DNA of 64,000 bases, from positions 1 to 64,000 of the forward strand of contig JAJDXQ010000030.1 in the NCBI GenBank assembly GCA_022823185.1. The letters run 5' to 3'. Positions 7,025 through 15,071 of this stretch are shown here, in pieces. Source of the stretch: Caldilineaceae bacterium. Lineage in GTDB: Bacteria > Chloroflexota > Anaerolineae > Caldilineales > Caldilineaceae. A program made the translations under genes and the position numbers. The notes beneath the pieces were generated by a model. The model was not told where the DNA came from, did no database searches, and saw only the letters and a list, made by a program, of their open reading frames with translations. The first letter of the stretch is position 1; every line of letters begins with the position of its first letter.

Positions 7025-7990
7025 TTAGCGCACCAGTTCGGTGACCAGGTCGCCCGGCGGCTGCCCCGTAGCGATGCGCTCCACGTTTGCGACCGCGGCC
7101 TCCATCCGCCTGCGGGGCGTGTCCGGCGTGTATCCCGATGAATGGGGTGTGAGAAAGACATTGTCCAGCTGCAGCAACGGATGGTCCTGAGGCAGCGGCT
7201 CCTCCTCGAAAACGTCCAGCCCGGCTCCCTTGATCCGGCCCTGCTGAAGTGCCTCCACCAGCGCCGCCTCGTCGACCAGCTCACCGCGCGCGACATTGAT
7301 GAGGACTGCGTTCGGCTTCATCAACCCTAGGGCGCGGCGGTCGATCATTTGCCGTGTCGTCGCGTTCAGATGGACGTGAAGTGACAGATAGTCGACTTGA
7401 GACAGCACATGGTCCAGCTGCTCCGGCTGTCCCAGGAACTCGACGTGAAACTCGTCCAGCTCGGCCCGCGGGAAACTGACTGCGTCGATGGCCATGATGC
7501 GCAGTCCCAGCGGCCAGGCCCGTCGCGCCAGTTCACGCGCGCTGGCGCCAAAACCAATCAGTCCCAGCTTTTGGCCGGCCAGCTCTTCCACTAACTCGCG
7601 CTGCCAGCCAGCCGCTTGATTCTGTTTGAAGTTCTTGGCGAAACAGAGGATCCACATGAGCGCATGTTCGGCCAGCGGCACCGCGCTCAGCCGGCCGGGC
7701 GAATTGGCCAGCGGCATCCCCTGCTCCAGAAAGTAGGCCACGTCGACGTGATCGGTGCCGTTGGTCGTGACCTGCCACAGTTTCACGTTGGCGGCCAGGC
7801 CTGCGTCGATCAGGGCGCGTGTGCCAACGGCGCCGCCTGGGTCGACAACGACTTCCACGCCCTCGAACTGGTCAGCCATCGGCTTGTCGGGGTCGTAGAC
7901 CGCGAAGGGGTAGCGTCCTTCGATGGCTTTGACGAAATCCGGGTAGGCTCCGTCGAGTCCGGTTGACGCGCGCAGGTAGAGAACTTTCAT
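7025..7990 (-). CDS. D-isomer 2-hydroxyacid dehydrogenase (second)
   Basis: 321 residues, first gene of the dehydrogenase/aldolase operon. Rossmann motif LGLIGFGASARELARRAW and the catalytic set INVARGELVDE (Arg), LDVFEEEP (Glu), LTPHSSGYT (His) are intact. It differs clearly from the next gene, so the two are diverged paralogs rather than a recent duplication. The N-terminal half (STGLDGAYPDFVKAIEGRYPF) is the usual catalytic domain. Transcribed from a good promoter at 8133-8161, divergent from the sialidase operon. Confidence 0.9.
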   Translation of the reverse strand: MKVLYLRASTGLDGAYPDFVKAIEGRYPFAVYDPDKPMADQFEGVEVVVDPGGAVGTRALIDAGLAANVKLWQVTTNGTDHVDVAYFLEQGMPLANSPGRLSAVPLAEHALMWILCFAKNFKQNQAAGWQRELVEELAGQKLGLIGFGASARELARRAWPLGLRIMAIDAVSFPRAELDEFHVEFLGQPEQLDHVLSQVDYLSLHVHLNATTRQMIDRRALGLMKPNAVLINVARGELVDEAALVEALQQGRIKGAGLDVFEEEPLPQDHPLLQLDNVFLTPHSSGYTPDTPRRRMEAAVANVERIATGQPPGDLVTELVR

Positions 7991-8132
7991 GGTTGTTTTG
8001 CCTGGGTGTTGTAGAGAGTGAAAGGAACAGGAGCCTTCGATGAGTGAAAACGCCTCGCGTTCTAACGTTTTCCTGGGCAGCTTCTTCTTTGCATGAACTG
8101 CTCGAGTCCATCGGATGAGGTAATGAATTCCA

Positions 8133-8161
8133 AGTATAGGAGGTCAGTCGACCTTCGTCAA
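8133..8161 (-). promoter_or_regulatory. sigma-70 promoter of dehydrogenase/aldolase operon
   Basis: On the minus strand TTGACG (8161-8156), 17-base spacer, TATACT (8138-8133). Start site near 8126, leader about 135 bases before ATG 7990. It lies back to back with the rightward promoter at 8210-8238. Confidence 0.6.
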
Positions 8162-8209
8162 CCGGGTGACAGAGAAAGAGGGCCTGTATTGGGGGGAAAT
8201 TTCTGCTGC

Positions 8210-8238
8210 TTGACCTTGAATCAGCAATATGCTATAAC
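8210..8238 (+). promoter_or_regulatory. sigma-70 promoter of sialidase/transporter operon
   Basis: TTGACC (8210-8215), exactly 17 bases, TATAAC (8233-8238). Start site near 8245. Only about 50 bases separate it from the leftward promoter, so one regulator bound between them could control both operons. Confidence 0.6.
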
Positions 8239-8244
8239 ATCGAA

Positions 8245-8564
8245 TACATAGGCAGGCTGTGTTGGTAACAGAGTGCGACCAATGATCGGGGTAAGTTTCA
8301 GGACGAACCGCCGTGCAGCATTCTTAGAAACAACAACTCGCTGTCTCTCAACCTCGCCCGGTATGTGGGTTATGCCACACAACAACCGAACACAGTCCTG
8401 CCAGGGCAGCGGCCTTGAACATGATCGGTACAGCATTTATACCGAATTGGGGCAGCGCACCAGCCATTTGAACGGTCGACAGGCGTAATGCGGACCGCGA
8501 CCCAGAATATCCTTTTTGGCGACAGCATTGTTCAGAAAGAACAGGAACAACGGGGGCGGCACCC
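8245..8564 (+). other. long untranslated leader before the sialidase genes
   Basis: About 320 bases between the predicted start site and ATG 8565. The 71-codon ORF at 8273-8488 in the track has no ribosome site or recognisable sequence and I do not accept it. I found no known riboswitch consensus and no terminator-like T tract. The leader is long enough to hold an RNA element that I cannot identify by eye. Confidence 0.35.
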
Positions 8565-9854
8565 ATGAGCAATATACCGATGACAAGACCGGAAGAGTTG
8601 CTGGCCTTCCACGACGGGAAGTTCCCCGGCAACGCATTTCTGGGCCTTGAAGGCGGCCGCGTCCTCTTCAGCAACGGCACGCACTTCTCCGTGAGCGCCG
8701 ATGGCGGCATAACGTGGAACGAGCCGTATGCGGGTCTGGACGAGAACGGCGAGCCGCTGACGCTAACGAACTGTTCGCTCGTGCAGCTTTCAGGCGGCGC
8801 GATCGGGATGGCGACAAAGCGGACGCGGCCGGGGACGACTCGGCTCTATGAGTCGCAGATGGTCTTCAGGCGCTCCGAGGATGAAGGGAGGACTTGGTCC
8901 CGTCTGACGCTGATGAACCACTGGATGCTGGCCGCGCATGCGCTCAACGACACGATGATCCGCACGCAGTCCGGCCGGATCATACTGCCGGTCTATTTTG
9001 GCATTGGGCAGGGCGGTTTTCACCAGGAGGGGGCGCCGTTTCCAGGCGGGTATGTAGATGGCGTCTTTGTTTCGACGAGCGCGCATTTCTACGATCCCCA
9101 CTTTACGGCCAGCTATGTGATCTACAGCGATGATGAAGGCGAGACGTGGCAGAAGAACAGCGACGGCGAGCTGCTCGTCATCATGGAGTACGGCGGGCGC
9201 TGGGAGCTGACCAACGAGCCGACGCTCGTGGAGTATGCCCCGGGCAAGCTGCTGATGATTCTGCGTACGCGCCTGGGACGCATGTACCAGGCCTGGTCGG
9301 AGGACGACGGCGACACGTGGACCCGTCCCGAACCGACGCAGCTGGCTGGCACGCAGGCCCCGGCCCAGATCCGCCGGTTCCCCGATACAGGGCATCTTCT
9401 CGTCGTCTGGACGCAGCAGAGCGAGGCGGAGATCAAGCGGGGATTGATACGGACGCGGCTGTCGACCGCGATCAGCCGCAATCAGGGCCGCATCTGGGAA
9501 CATTTTCAGAACCTGGAATCGATTCACGAATAGACGCATGTCGAACCCGGCCCTCTCTACACGGTCCGTCCGGAGGGAGCGTACGGGGCGCCGGGAGGAG
9601 CCGTCGTTTGCGACAGTGAGTCGGTTGAGCCGTTGCCGGAAGGGTATGGCATGTGGTCCTATCCGGCCGTGCATGTGGCGGAGGACCGGGTGTTGATTCA
9701 GTACAACCATTTTCCGCTTGACATGGCCGGACAGAGGGCGCGCGGGCACCGGTTAAAGGTACTTCCCCTATCCTGGTTTTACGGAGGCGGGGACCCGACG
9801 AGCGAGAATCCGACGCTTTCTCGGATAGAAGGGCACGTGCGGGGGGAGATTTAG
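8565..9854 (+). pseudogene. sialidase-like BNR propeller, interrupted by in-frame TAG
   Basis: Codons 1-322 encode a sialidase/BNR-type beta-propeller: Asp-box-like repeats FSVSADGGITWNEP, FRRSEDEGRTWSRL, IYSDDEGETWQKN and AWSEDDGDTWTRP. An in-frame TAG at 9531-9533 ends the track ORF, but the same frame stays open for another 106 codons (THVEPGPLYTVRPEG...MWSYPAVHVAEDRVLIQYNHF..LKVLPLSWFYGG) and reads as the natural last blade of the same fold. One base change (for example GAG to TAG) explains it. The product is therefore either a truncated 322-residue protein, a stop-codon readthrough product, or the stop is a sequence error. It is the first gene of the operon leading to the transporter. 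Confidence 0.8.
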
Positions 9855-9927
9855 GCATTGATGGAAGCACGGCCTTTCGCAACACCGGCAGCCTTCAGTC
9901 TGGCGGCTCCGGGGGAGGAAGATTGAA

Positions 9928-11172
9928 ATGGCGCAGGAGATTGAGCTTGGCGGTCTGCGATTCACTGCAGGGACGCCGCGCATCGTGGCAGAAGGTCTCG
10001 GATTCTGCTGGTATCCGAGCATACGACGGTTTTCCACCGGCGAGTTGATCGTCTCCTACAGCAAGAACCCCGATTCGGGCGAAAACCTGACCAACGTCAA
10101 CGGGATCTCGCTTTCGAAGGACGAAGGCGCTACATGGACCCAGCATGCCGATGTTTCCGGCCTCAGCGGTCGGTTGAACATCAGTCTGGCGGACGGTTCG
10201 CTGGCCGGCCCCAACCAGCCGTATAAGCCGGATCCTCTCGGCCAGTGGCGCTCCTTCGTGGGCAACTATGGGCGGATCGAAAAGAGCGGCCAGCAGTACA
10301 CGGTCGAACTGTGGGGCGCACGCATTGAAGGTCTGCCGCGTGATGTGAAGGCCCGCACGGTACAGAGCCCTACGCGCTGGGCTGAGCTTTCGCCCTTTCT
10401 CGACATTATCGAACTGGAGCCGGGGCGCTATCTTTCCACAACCTATATGACTTTCGCCGGGGACTCGCGTTACAGCACTGTGGTGATGGTCTCGGAGGAT
10501 GAAGGCCGCAACTGGCAATACCTCTCCACCGTTTGCGGCGCGGAGGCCGGCGCCGATTCGTGGGAAGGCTTTTGCGAGGCATCGCTGGTGCGCCTGGAGG
10601 ACGGCGACCTGATGTGCGTTGGCCGCATGGGCGGCGGCCGCGATCAGCTGCTGGCGCGCGCCTACTCCGGCGACGAGGGCAAGTCCTGGTCCCCCATCGA
10701 CCGCCTGCCGGCTTGGGGCGTGCTGCCCGATGTCAAACGGCTGAGCAACGGCGCGCTGGTGATTTCATGCGGCCGGCCGGGCCTCTTCATCTGGATCTCG
10801 ACCGACCCGCGCGGCGAGCATTGGGAGCCGTTCGACCTCATGGCCCACCACAACGCCGAAATGGGCGAGGCCCATCAGATCAGCTCCGGCAAGTACGGCC
10901 TGGAGCCGGTCACCCGAGAACAGTACTACACCGTCCACCACAATTTCGACCTGCCGGACCAGACCACATCCTATACCTCGATGCTGGAGGTTGAGCCGGG
11001 CCGGCTGCTGATTGTTTACGACCGCATGCCCTACGGCTGGATGCCTGTGCCGACCGACGCAGAAGTTCGCAGCCGCATCCTGGCGCGTTATCCCACTTCC
11101 ACGCTGCCGCCGGACAGCATGACGCCGGACGAGCGCGAACGCATCTACCTGTTGGAGTTGGAATTGGGATAG
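9928..11172 (+). CDS. sialidase-like BNR propeller protein
   Basis: 414 residues with a GGGGGAGGAAG ribosome site. Sialidase-superfamily propeller: ISLSKDEGATWTQH, VMVSEDEGRNWQYL and AYSGDEGKSWSPI are Asp-box-type turns (SxDxGxxW), and GFCEASLVRLEDGDLMCVGRMGG plus LVISCGRPGLFIWIS are typical inner strands. No signal peptide is visible, so it appears cytoplasmic. Many such Chloroflexota proteins are annotated exo-alpha-sialidase, but the full sialidase Arg triad cannot be assigned by eye, so glycosidase activity is not proven. It sits between the broken paralog and the importer genes. Confidence 0.8.
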   Translation: MAQEIELGGLRFTAGTPRIVAEGLGFCWYPSIRRFSTGELIVSYSKNPDSGENLTNVNGISLSKDEGATWTQHADVSGLSGRLNISLADGSLAGPNQPYKPDPLGQWRSFVGNYGRIEKSGQQYTVELWGARIEGLPRDVKARTVQSPTRWAELSPFLDIIELEPGRYLSTTYMTFAGDSRYSTVVMVSEDEGRNWQYLSTVCGAEAGADSWEGFCEASLVRLEDGDLMCVGRMGGGRDQLLARAYSGDEGKSWSPIDRLPAWGVLPDVKRLSNGALVISCGRPGLFIWISTDPRGEHWEPFDLMAHHNAEMGEAHQISSGKYGLEPVTREQYYTVHHNFDLPDQTTSYTSMLEVEPGRLLIVYDRMPYGWMPVPTDAEVRSRILARYPTSTLPPDSMTPDERERIYLLELELG

Positions 11173-11196
11173 CGCTGACCCTGCAACCGCCGGCGG

Positions 11197-11222
11197 TCTG
11201 CCCCCACGCATAGGCGGGCAGA
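11197..11222 (+). other. inverted repeat after second sialidase gene
   Basis: TCTGCCC and GGGCAGA, 7-base arms with a 12-base loop, 25 bases after the stop of the second sialidase gene. There is no T tract, so it may protect the 3' end of the message or partly terminate transcription. Confidence 0.35.
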
Positions 11223-11252
11223 TTCCGAAGAGTCGATTTGCCTGTTTGTTTT

Positions 11253-11267
11253 CGAGGACAGTCCTCG
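11253..11267. promoter_or_regulatory. perfect palindrome, operator candidate
   Basis: CGAGGACAGTCCTCG: two perfect 7-base arms around a single central A. The loop is too short for an RNA hairpin, so a dimeric DNA-binding protein site is the better reading. It lies about 95 bases before the binding-protein gene. Nearby, TCACTGCAGAT and TCACTGTAGAT form an imperfect direct repeat (about 11305 and 11335). Confidence 0.35.
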
Positions 11268-11360
11268 GTCAGGAGGAGACTATCGCCAAATGTTAACCGT
11301 GATTCACTGCAGATATACCGGCAAATAGGACGGTCACTGTAGATTTCAGGAGAAAAGACC

Positions 11361-13061
11361 ATGCAAAGCTCTGAATCAAACAGTTTCTCACGCCGCAACT
11401 TCCTCAAAGGGTCGGCCATCGCCGCTGCCGGCGGCCTTCTTGCGGCCTGTACGCAGACAGCCGCCCCTGCGGGCGAGGCGCCTGCCGCAGACGAAGCCGC
11501 GATGGAATCGGATCGCATGGGAGGCACCCTTGTCTTCGGTTATCCCCAGAAGACCAGCTACCAGGACCTGCTGGCAATGGAGCACAATGCCGGCAACAGA
11601 AGATACTACCTGGTCGGTCTGACGCACAACTGCCTGGTCAACATAAGCGCCGACTATACCACCTGGCTGCCCGAACTGGCGGAAAGCTGGGATTTTGAGG
11701 GCAATGACGCGACCTTCAATCTGCGCCAAGGCGTCAAGTGGCACGACGGCGAGCCGTTCACGTCAGCCGACGTGGAGTTCACGATCGGACGCCTTGTCGG
11801 CCATCCGAACGTCAACCAGTGGAACGGTGTGCGTCACTTCAAGGGCATCATCGAAGGCATGACCGAGTTTTCCGAAGGTGAGGCTGACGCGGTGACGGGG
11901 ATTTCAGCGCCTGACGACCATACAATCGTCTTTCACATGACCAACCCCTACCGCGCCGCTTTCCTTGAGAAGCTGCTCAATTTCCCCATCATGCCCAAAC
12001 ACCTCCTGAGCCAGTACCCGGAGGACCAGTGGGGCATCGACGAGCAGGGGCAGCAGGGCCTGAAGAACACGCCGTACGCCAAGCAGCAGGGCATTGGCAC
12101 AGGGCCCTTCAAGGTCAGCAACTACATCCCCGATCAGATCGTCGAGTATGAACCGTTTGACGACTACTGGGGCGGGAAGCCGCAACTGGACAAGCTGGCC
12201 TTTGTCCCTTATACCGATCAGCTGGCGATGGCCGCGGCGGTTGAGAAGGGCGAGTGCCACATTGCCATCCGCACGCCGCAGTCGGAGTACGAACGATTCC
12301 AGGCGATGGAGCATGTCGACATCGTGCTTAACCACGGCCCCAGCGCGTTCGCCTGGTATCACAACCTCCGCTACGTGCTCAACGACAAGCGGGTGCGGCA
12401 GGGCCTGAGCCTGGCGCTGGACCGCGAGCAGATTGCCAAAGACTTCTTCTTCGGCACGGTCGAGGGCGCCAAGGCGCCGCTATGGTACGGCGACTACGGC
12501 ATCAGCCCCGACTCGGCCAAGTGGTACGAGTACAATCCGGAAAAGGCCCGGCAGCTCCTGGAGGAAGGCGGTTGGGACTTCGATTACACGTTCCGCCTGG
12601 GGATGTCCTCGCTCTCAGCGACCTACGAGCCTCTCTATGCCATGTTACGTGAAATGTGGGATGCTGTCGGCGTAAAGACCGAGTTCCACGTCATGGCCGC
12701 TGAATACACCAACATCCTGAACAATCCTCCGCACGACTTCGATACGCTCTTCAGCGGTTATGGTTGGGGGCTGACGCCCGGCGGCTTCATCCACAACTTC
12801 ACCGATCCCCGCTGGGGAGACGTCGATGAGCAGGGCGTGTCGATGATCGATGAGCTGATCCTTGTGGAGGATCCGGAAGCGTTGCGCGAAGGCGCGCTGC
12901 GGCTGCAAGAGTATGCTGCCGATCTCCAGCGGCACTGTGTAATCGCCCAGGTTCCCGGCATTCACGTGATAAACAAGCGTGTGCAGAGCGGTTCGGTCGT
13001 TCCGGTCTACGGTCCCCGCACAAACTGGATCGACTGGGTCAACGTCTATATGGAAGCATAG
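11361..13061 (+). CDS. ABC importer substrate-binding protein, family 5 (peptide/opine type)
   Basis: 566 residues with an AGGAGA ribosome site. N-terminal Tat signal SRRNFLKG, hydrophobic AAAGGLLAAC with a lipobox Cys, so it is a Tat-exported lipoprotein held on the outer face of the membrane. The body is a DppA/OppA/NikA-like family 5 binding protein: LVGLTHNCLVNI, WLPELAESWDFE, NLRQGVKWHDGEPFTSADVEFTI, and GTGPFKVSNYIP are family landmarks. Ligands of the family include peptides, nickel chelates, opines and oligosaccharides; none can be assigned here. It is followed by a strong intercistronic stem-loop and two permease genes; no ATPase genes are linked. Confidence 0.92.
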   Translation: MQSSESNSFSRRNFLKGSAIAAAGGLLAACTQTAAPAGEAPAADEAAMESDRMGGTLVFGYPQKTSYQDLLAMEHNAGNRRYYLVGLTHNCLVNISADYTTWLPELAESWDFEGNDATFNLRQGVKWHDGEPFTSADVEFTIGRLVGHPNVNQWNGVRHFKGIIEGMTEFSEGEADAVTGISAPDDHTIVFHMTNPYRAAFLEKLLNFPIMPKHLLSQYPEDQWGIDEQGQQGLKNTPYAKQQGIGTGPFKVSNYIPDQIVEYEPFDDYWGGKPQLDKLAFVPYTDQLAMAAAVEKGECHIAIRTPQSEYERFQAMEHVDIVLNHGPSAFAWYHNLRYVLNDKRVRQGLSLALDREQIAKDFFFGTVEGAKAPLWYGDYGISPDSAKWYEYNPEKARQLLEEGGWDFDYTFRLGMSSLSATYEPLYAMLREMWDAVGVKTEFHVMAAEYTNILNNPPHDFDTLFSGYGWGLTPGGFIHNFTDPRWGDVDEQGVSMIDELILVEDPEALREGALRLQEYAADLQRHCVIAQVPGIHVINKRVQSGSVVPVYGPRTNWIDWVNVYMEA

Positions 13062-13100
13062 CGGCGGTCGACTCTGACCACCTTCGATTAACAGATCACC

Positions 13101-13133
13101 GGTCCTCCGGGGACGTAACCGCCCCGGAGGACC
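13101..13133 (+). promoter_or_regulatory. intercistronic stem-loop between binding protein and permease
   Basis: GGTCCTCCGGGG, a 9-base loop, and CCCCGGAGGACC form a perfect 12-base stem. No T tract follows, so it is more likely an mRNA-stabilising or partial-attenuation hairpin than a full terminator. Such structures raise binding-protein expression over permease expression. Confidence 0.7.
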
Positions 13134-13151
13134 AACAAACACTCTTCTGAT

Positions 13152-14120
13152 ATGTCAACCTACATTCTGCGCCGTATTCTCCTGGTCTTCCCGCTCTTGC
13201 TAGGCGTAACGATTATCAACTACACGATCTTCGCGCTGGCGCCGGGGGACCCGCTGTCGGCCATGATAGATCCTCTTGAGTTGAACAGCATGACGGAGGA
13301 GGATGTTCGAGAGGCGAAAGAGGCGCTTGGCCTGAACAAACCGATCCCCGTCCGTTATCTGCTCTGGCTGAGTCAGGCCATACGTGGAAATCTGGGCTAT
13401 TCGATCTGGTTTAACACGCCAGTGTTTGATGTGATGCTCCGCGCCCTGGGCAATAGCATGCCCGTCATGATCTTTGCACTGATGACATCGACCATTGCAG
13501 GGATCGCGCTTGGCATCGTCTCCGCCCTGAAACCCTATTCGCTTCTCGACAGCGTGCTGACCACATTCGCCTTCGCAGGCGTGGCTGTGCCCGGCTTCTT
13601 TTTCGCATTGCTCCTCATTTACGCCGTTGCAATTCGTATGGACCTTCTGCCAACCGGCGGCGTCACCACGCCGGGCCTGGAGCCCTCTTTCGGAGACCGG
13701 TTGGCCCACATTATTCTGCCGGGCCTCGCCCTGGCCTACGAGACCACCGGCAGCCTCCTGCGCTATACAAGGTCGAGCCTGCTGGAAGTACTGAGTCAGG
13801 ATTACATGACAACGGCGCGCGCCAAGGGCCTGGTGGAGCGCATTGTGGTCCTGCGGCATGGACTGCGCAACGCACTGCTGCCAATCATCACCATTCTCGG
13901 CCTGCGTCTGCCGTTCCTGTTTGGGGGAGCGGTCCTCATCGAGACAGTGTTCAACTATCCCGGAGTCGGTCTTACGATGGTACAGGCCGCCAACATGCGA
14001 GACTACCCCCTGATGATGGGCGGCGTGCTGCTGACTGCGATTCTGGTGCTGTTGAGCAACCTGATTGCGGACCTGTTCTATACCGTAGCCGATCCACGCA
14101 TTCGCTATGAAGAAGGCTGA
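13152..14120 (+). CDS. ABC importer permease, DppB type
   Basis: 322 residues. Begins STYILRRILLVFPLLLGVTIINYTIFALAPGDP, the usual DppB/OppB first helix and 'PGDP' loop; about six membrane helices. The ATPase-contacting EAA-type loop is seen near DYMTTARAKGLVERIVVLRHGLRNALLPIITILG, and the end (DLFYTVADPRIRYEEG) is standard. It pairs with the next gene, 5 bases downstream, to form the channel for the family 5 binding protein. Confidence 0.93.
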   Translation: MSTYILRRILLVFPLLLGVTIINYTIFALAPGDPLSAMIDPLELNSMTEEDVREAKEALGLNKPIPVRYLLWLSQAIRGNLGYSIWFNTPVFDVMLRALGNSMPVMIFALMTSTIAGIALGIVSALKPYSLLDSVLTTFAFAGVAVPGFFFALLLIYAVAIRMDLLPTGGVTTPGLEPSFGDRLAHIILPGLALAYETTGSLLRYTRSSLLEVLSQDYMTTARAKGLVERIVVLRHGLRNALLPIITILGLRLPFLFGGAVLIETVFNYPGVGLTMVQAANMRDYPLMMGGVLLTAILVLLSNLIADLFYTVADPRIRYEEG

Positions 14121-14125
14121 GGAAA

Positions 14126-15034
14126 ATGACAGTTAAGCAAGCGGAGCCTGAGCAACTCTTTGAACCGACGCGTCGCTCCGCGACGGCCACGCCGCGCGCC
14201 CGGTTCTGGCTCCGTTTTCGTCGCCACAAAATGGCCATGGCAAGCATGATCTTTCTGGCGATTGTGGCCCTGCTGGCTCTGGCCGCGCCCTACGTGACCC
14301 AGCATCCCCCGGAAAAGATTCACTCCGGCCTGACGCGCGCTGCGCCCAGCGCCGAGCACATCCTGGGCGGCGATGTGGCAGGACGCGATGTCTGGTCGCG
14401 TGTGGTATACGGTGGGCGCGTCTCCCTCTCGGTCGGGCTGGTTGCAGTCTCAATCTCAATCCTGATCGCACTGATATTAGGGTCGTTGTCCGGCTACTAC
14501 GGCGGCGCAGTCGACATGGCCATAATGCGCGTCACCGACGTTATGATGGTCTTTCCTCTCCTTATTCTGATCATGACCGTAGTGTCGGTCCTCGGCCCCA
14601 GCATCTACAATGTAATGGCGGTTATCGGCCTGCTGGGGTGGCCCACCTCCGCCCGTCTGGTGCGCGGGCAGATCCTGTCGGTGCGAGAATGGGACTTTGT
14701 CATGGCCGCGCGCTGCCTGGGCGTGCAGGACCGCAATATCATGTTCAAGCATATCCTGCCGCACGTGCTCGCCCCGCTGCTCGTGGCCGCCACGTTCGGC
14801 GTCGCCTCCGCCATCCTGACCGAGGCCGGCCTCTCTTTCCTTGGCCTGGGCGTGCTGCCGCCGACGCCCTCCTGGGGCAACATGCTCAACGGCGCCCAGT
14901 CCATCTACATCCTCGAACGCCACTGGTGGATCTGGGTACCTCCTGGAATGGCGATCCTGCTCACCGTGCTGGCGATCAACTTCATGGGCGACGGTCTGCG
15001 CGACGCCTTCGACCCCCGCATGAGTCTCGATTAA
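14126..15034 (+). CDS. ABC importer permease, DppC type
   Basis: 302 residues. N-terminal cytoplasmic stretch, first helix MASMIFLAIVALLALAAPY, then HILGGDVAGRDVWSRVVYGGRVSLSVGL, the typical DppC/OppC segment. The EAA loop WDFVMAARCLGVQDRNIMFKHILPHVLAPLL and the end LRDAFDPRMSLD are family hallmarks. Together with the DppB-type gene it forms the membrane domain. The ATPase must be supplied from elsewhere because the next gene encodes a different type of protein. Confidence 0.93.
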   Translation: MTVKQAEPEQLFEPTRRSATATPRARFWLRFRRHKMAMASMIFLAIVALLALAAPYVTQHPPEKIHSGLTRAAPSAEHILGGDVAGRDVWSRVVYGGRVSLSVGLVAVSISILIALILGSLSGYYGGAVDMAIMRVTDVMMVFPLLILIMTVVSVLGPSIYNVMAVIGLLGWPTSARLVRGQILSVREWDFVMAARCLGVQDRNIMFKHILPHVLAPLLVAATFGVASAILTEAGLSFLGLGVLPPTPSWGNMLNGAQSIYILERHWWIWVPPGMAILLTVLAINFMGDGLRDAFDPRMSLD

Positions 15035-15071
15035 CCGGCGCCCAATCCTTTACATTCGATGAGGACCCAAT

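Noticed and set aside
8273-8488. 71-codon ORF in the long leader
   Set aside because: No ribosome site, no recognisable sequence; treated as leader.
8790-9749. 319-codon minus-strand ORF over the first sialidase
   Set aside because: Antisense; the plus strand has Asp-box repeats, and the ORF crosses the TAG site only because it is on the other strand.
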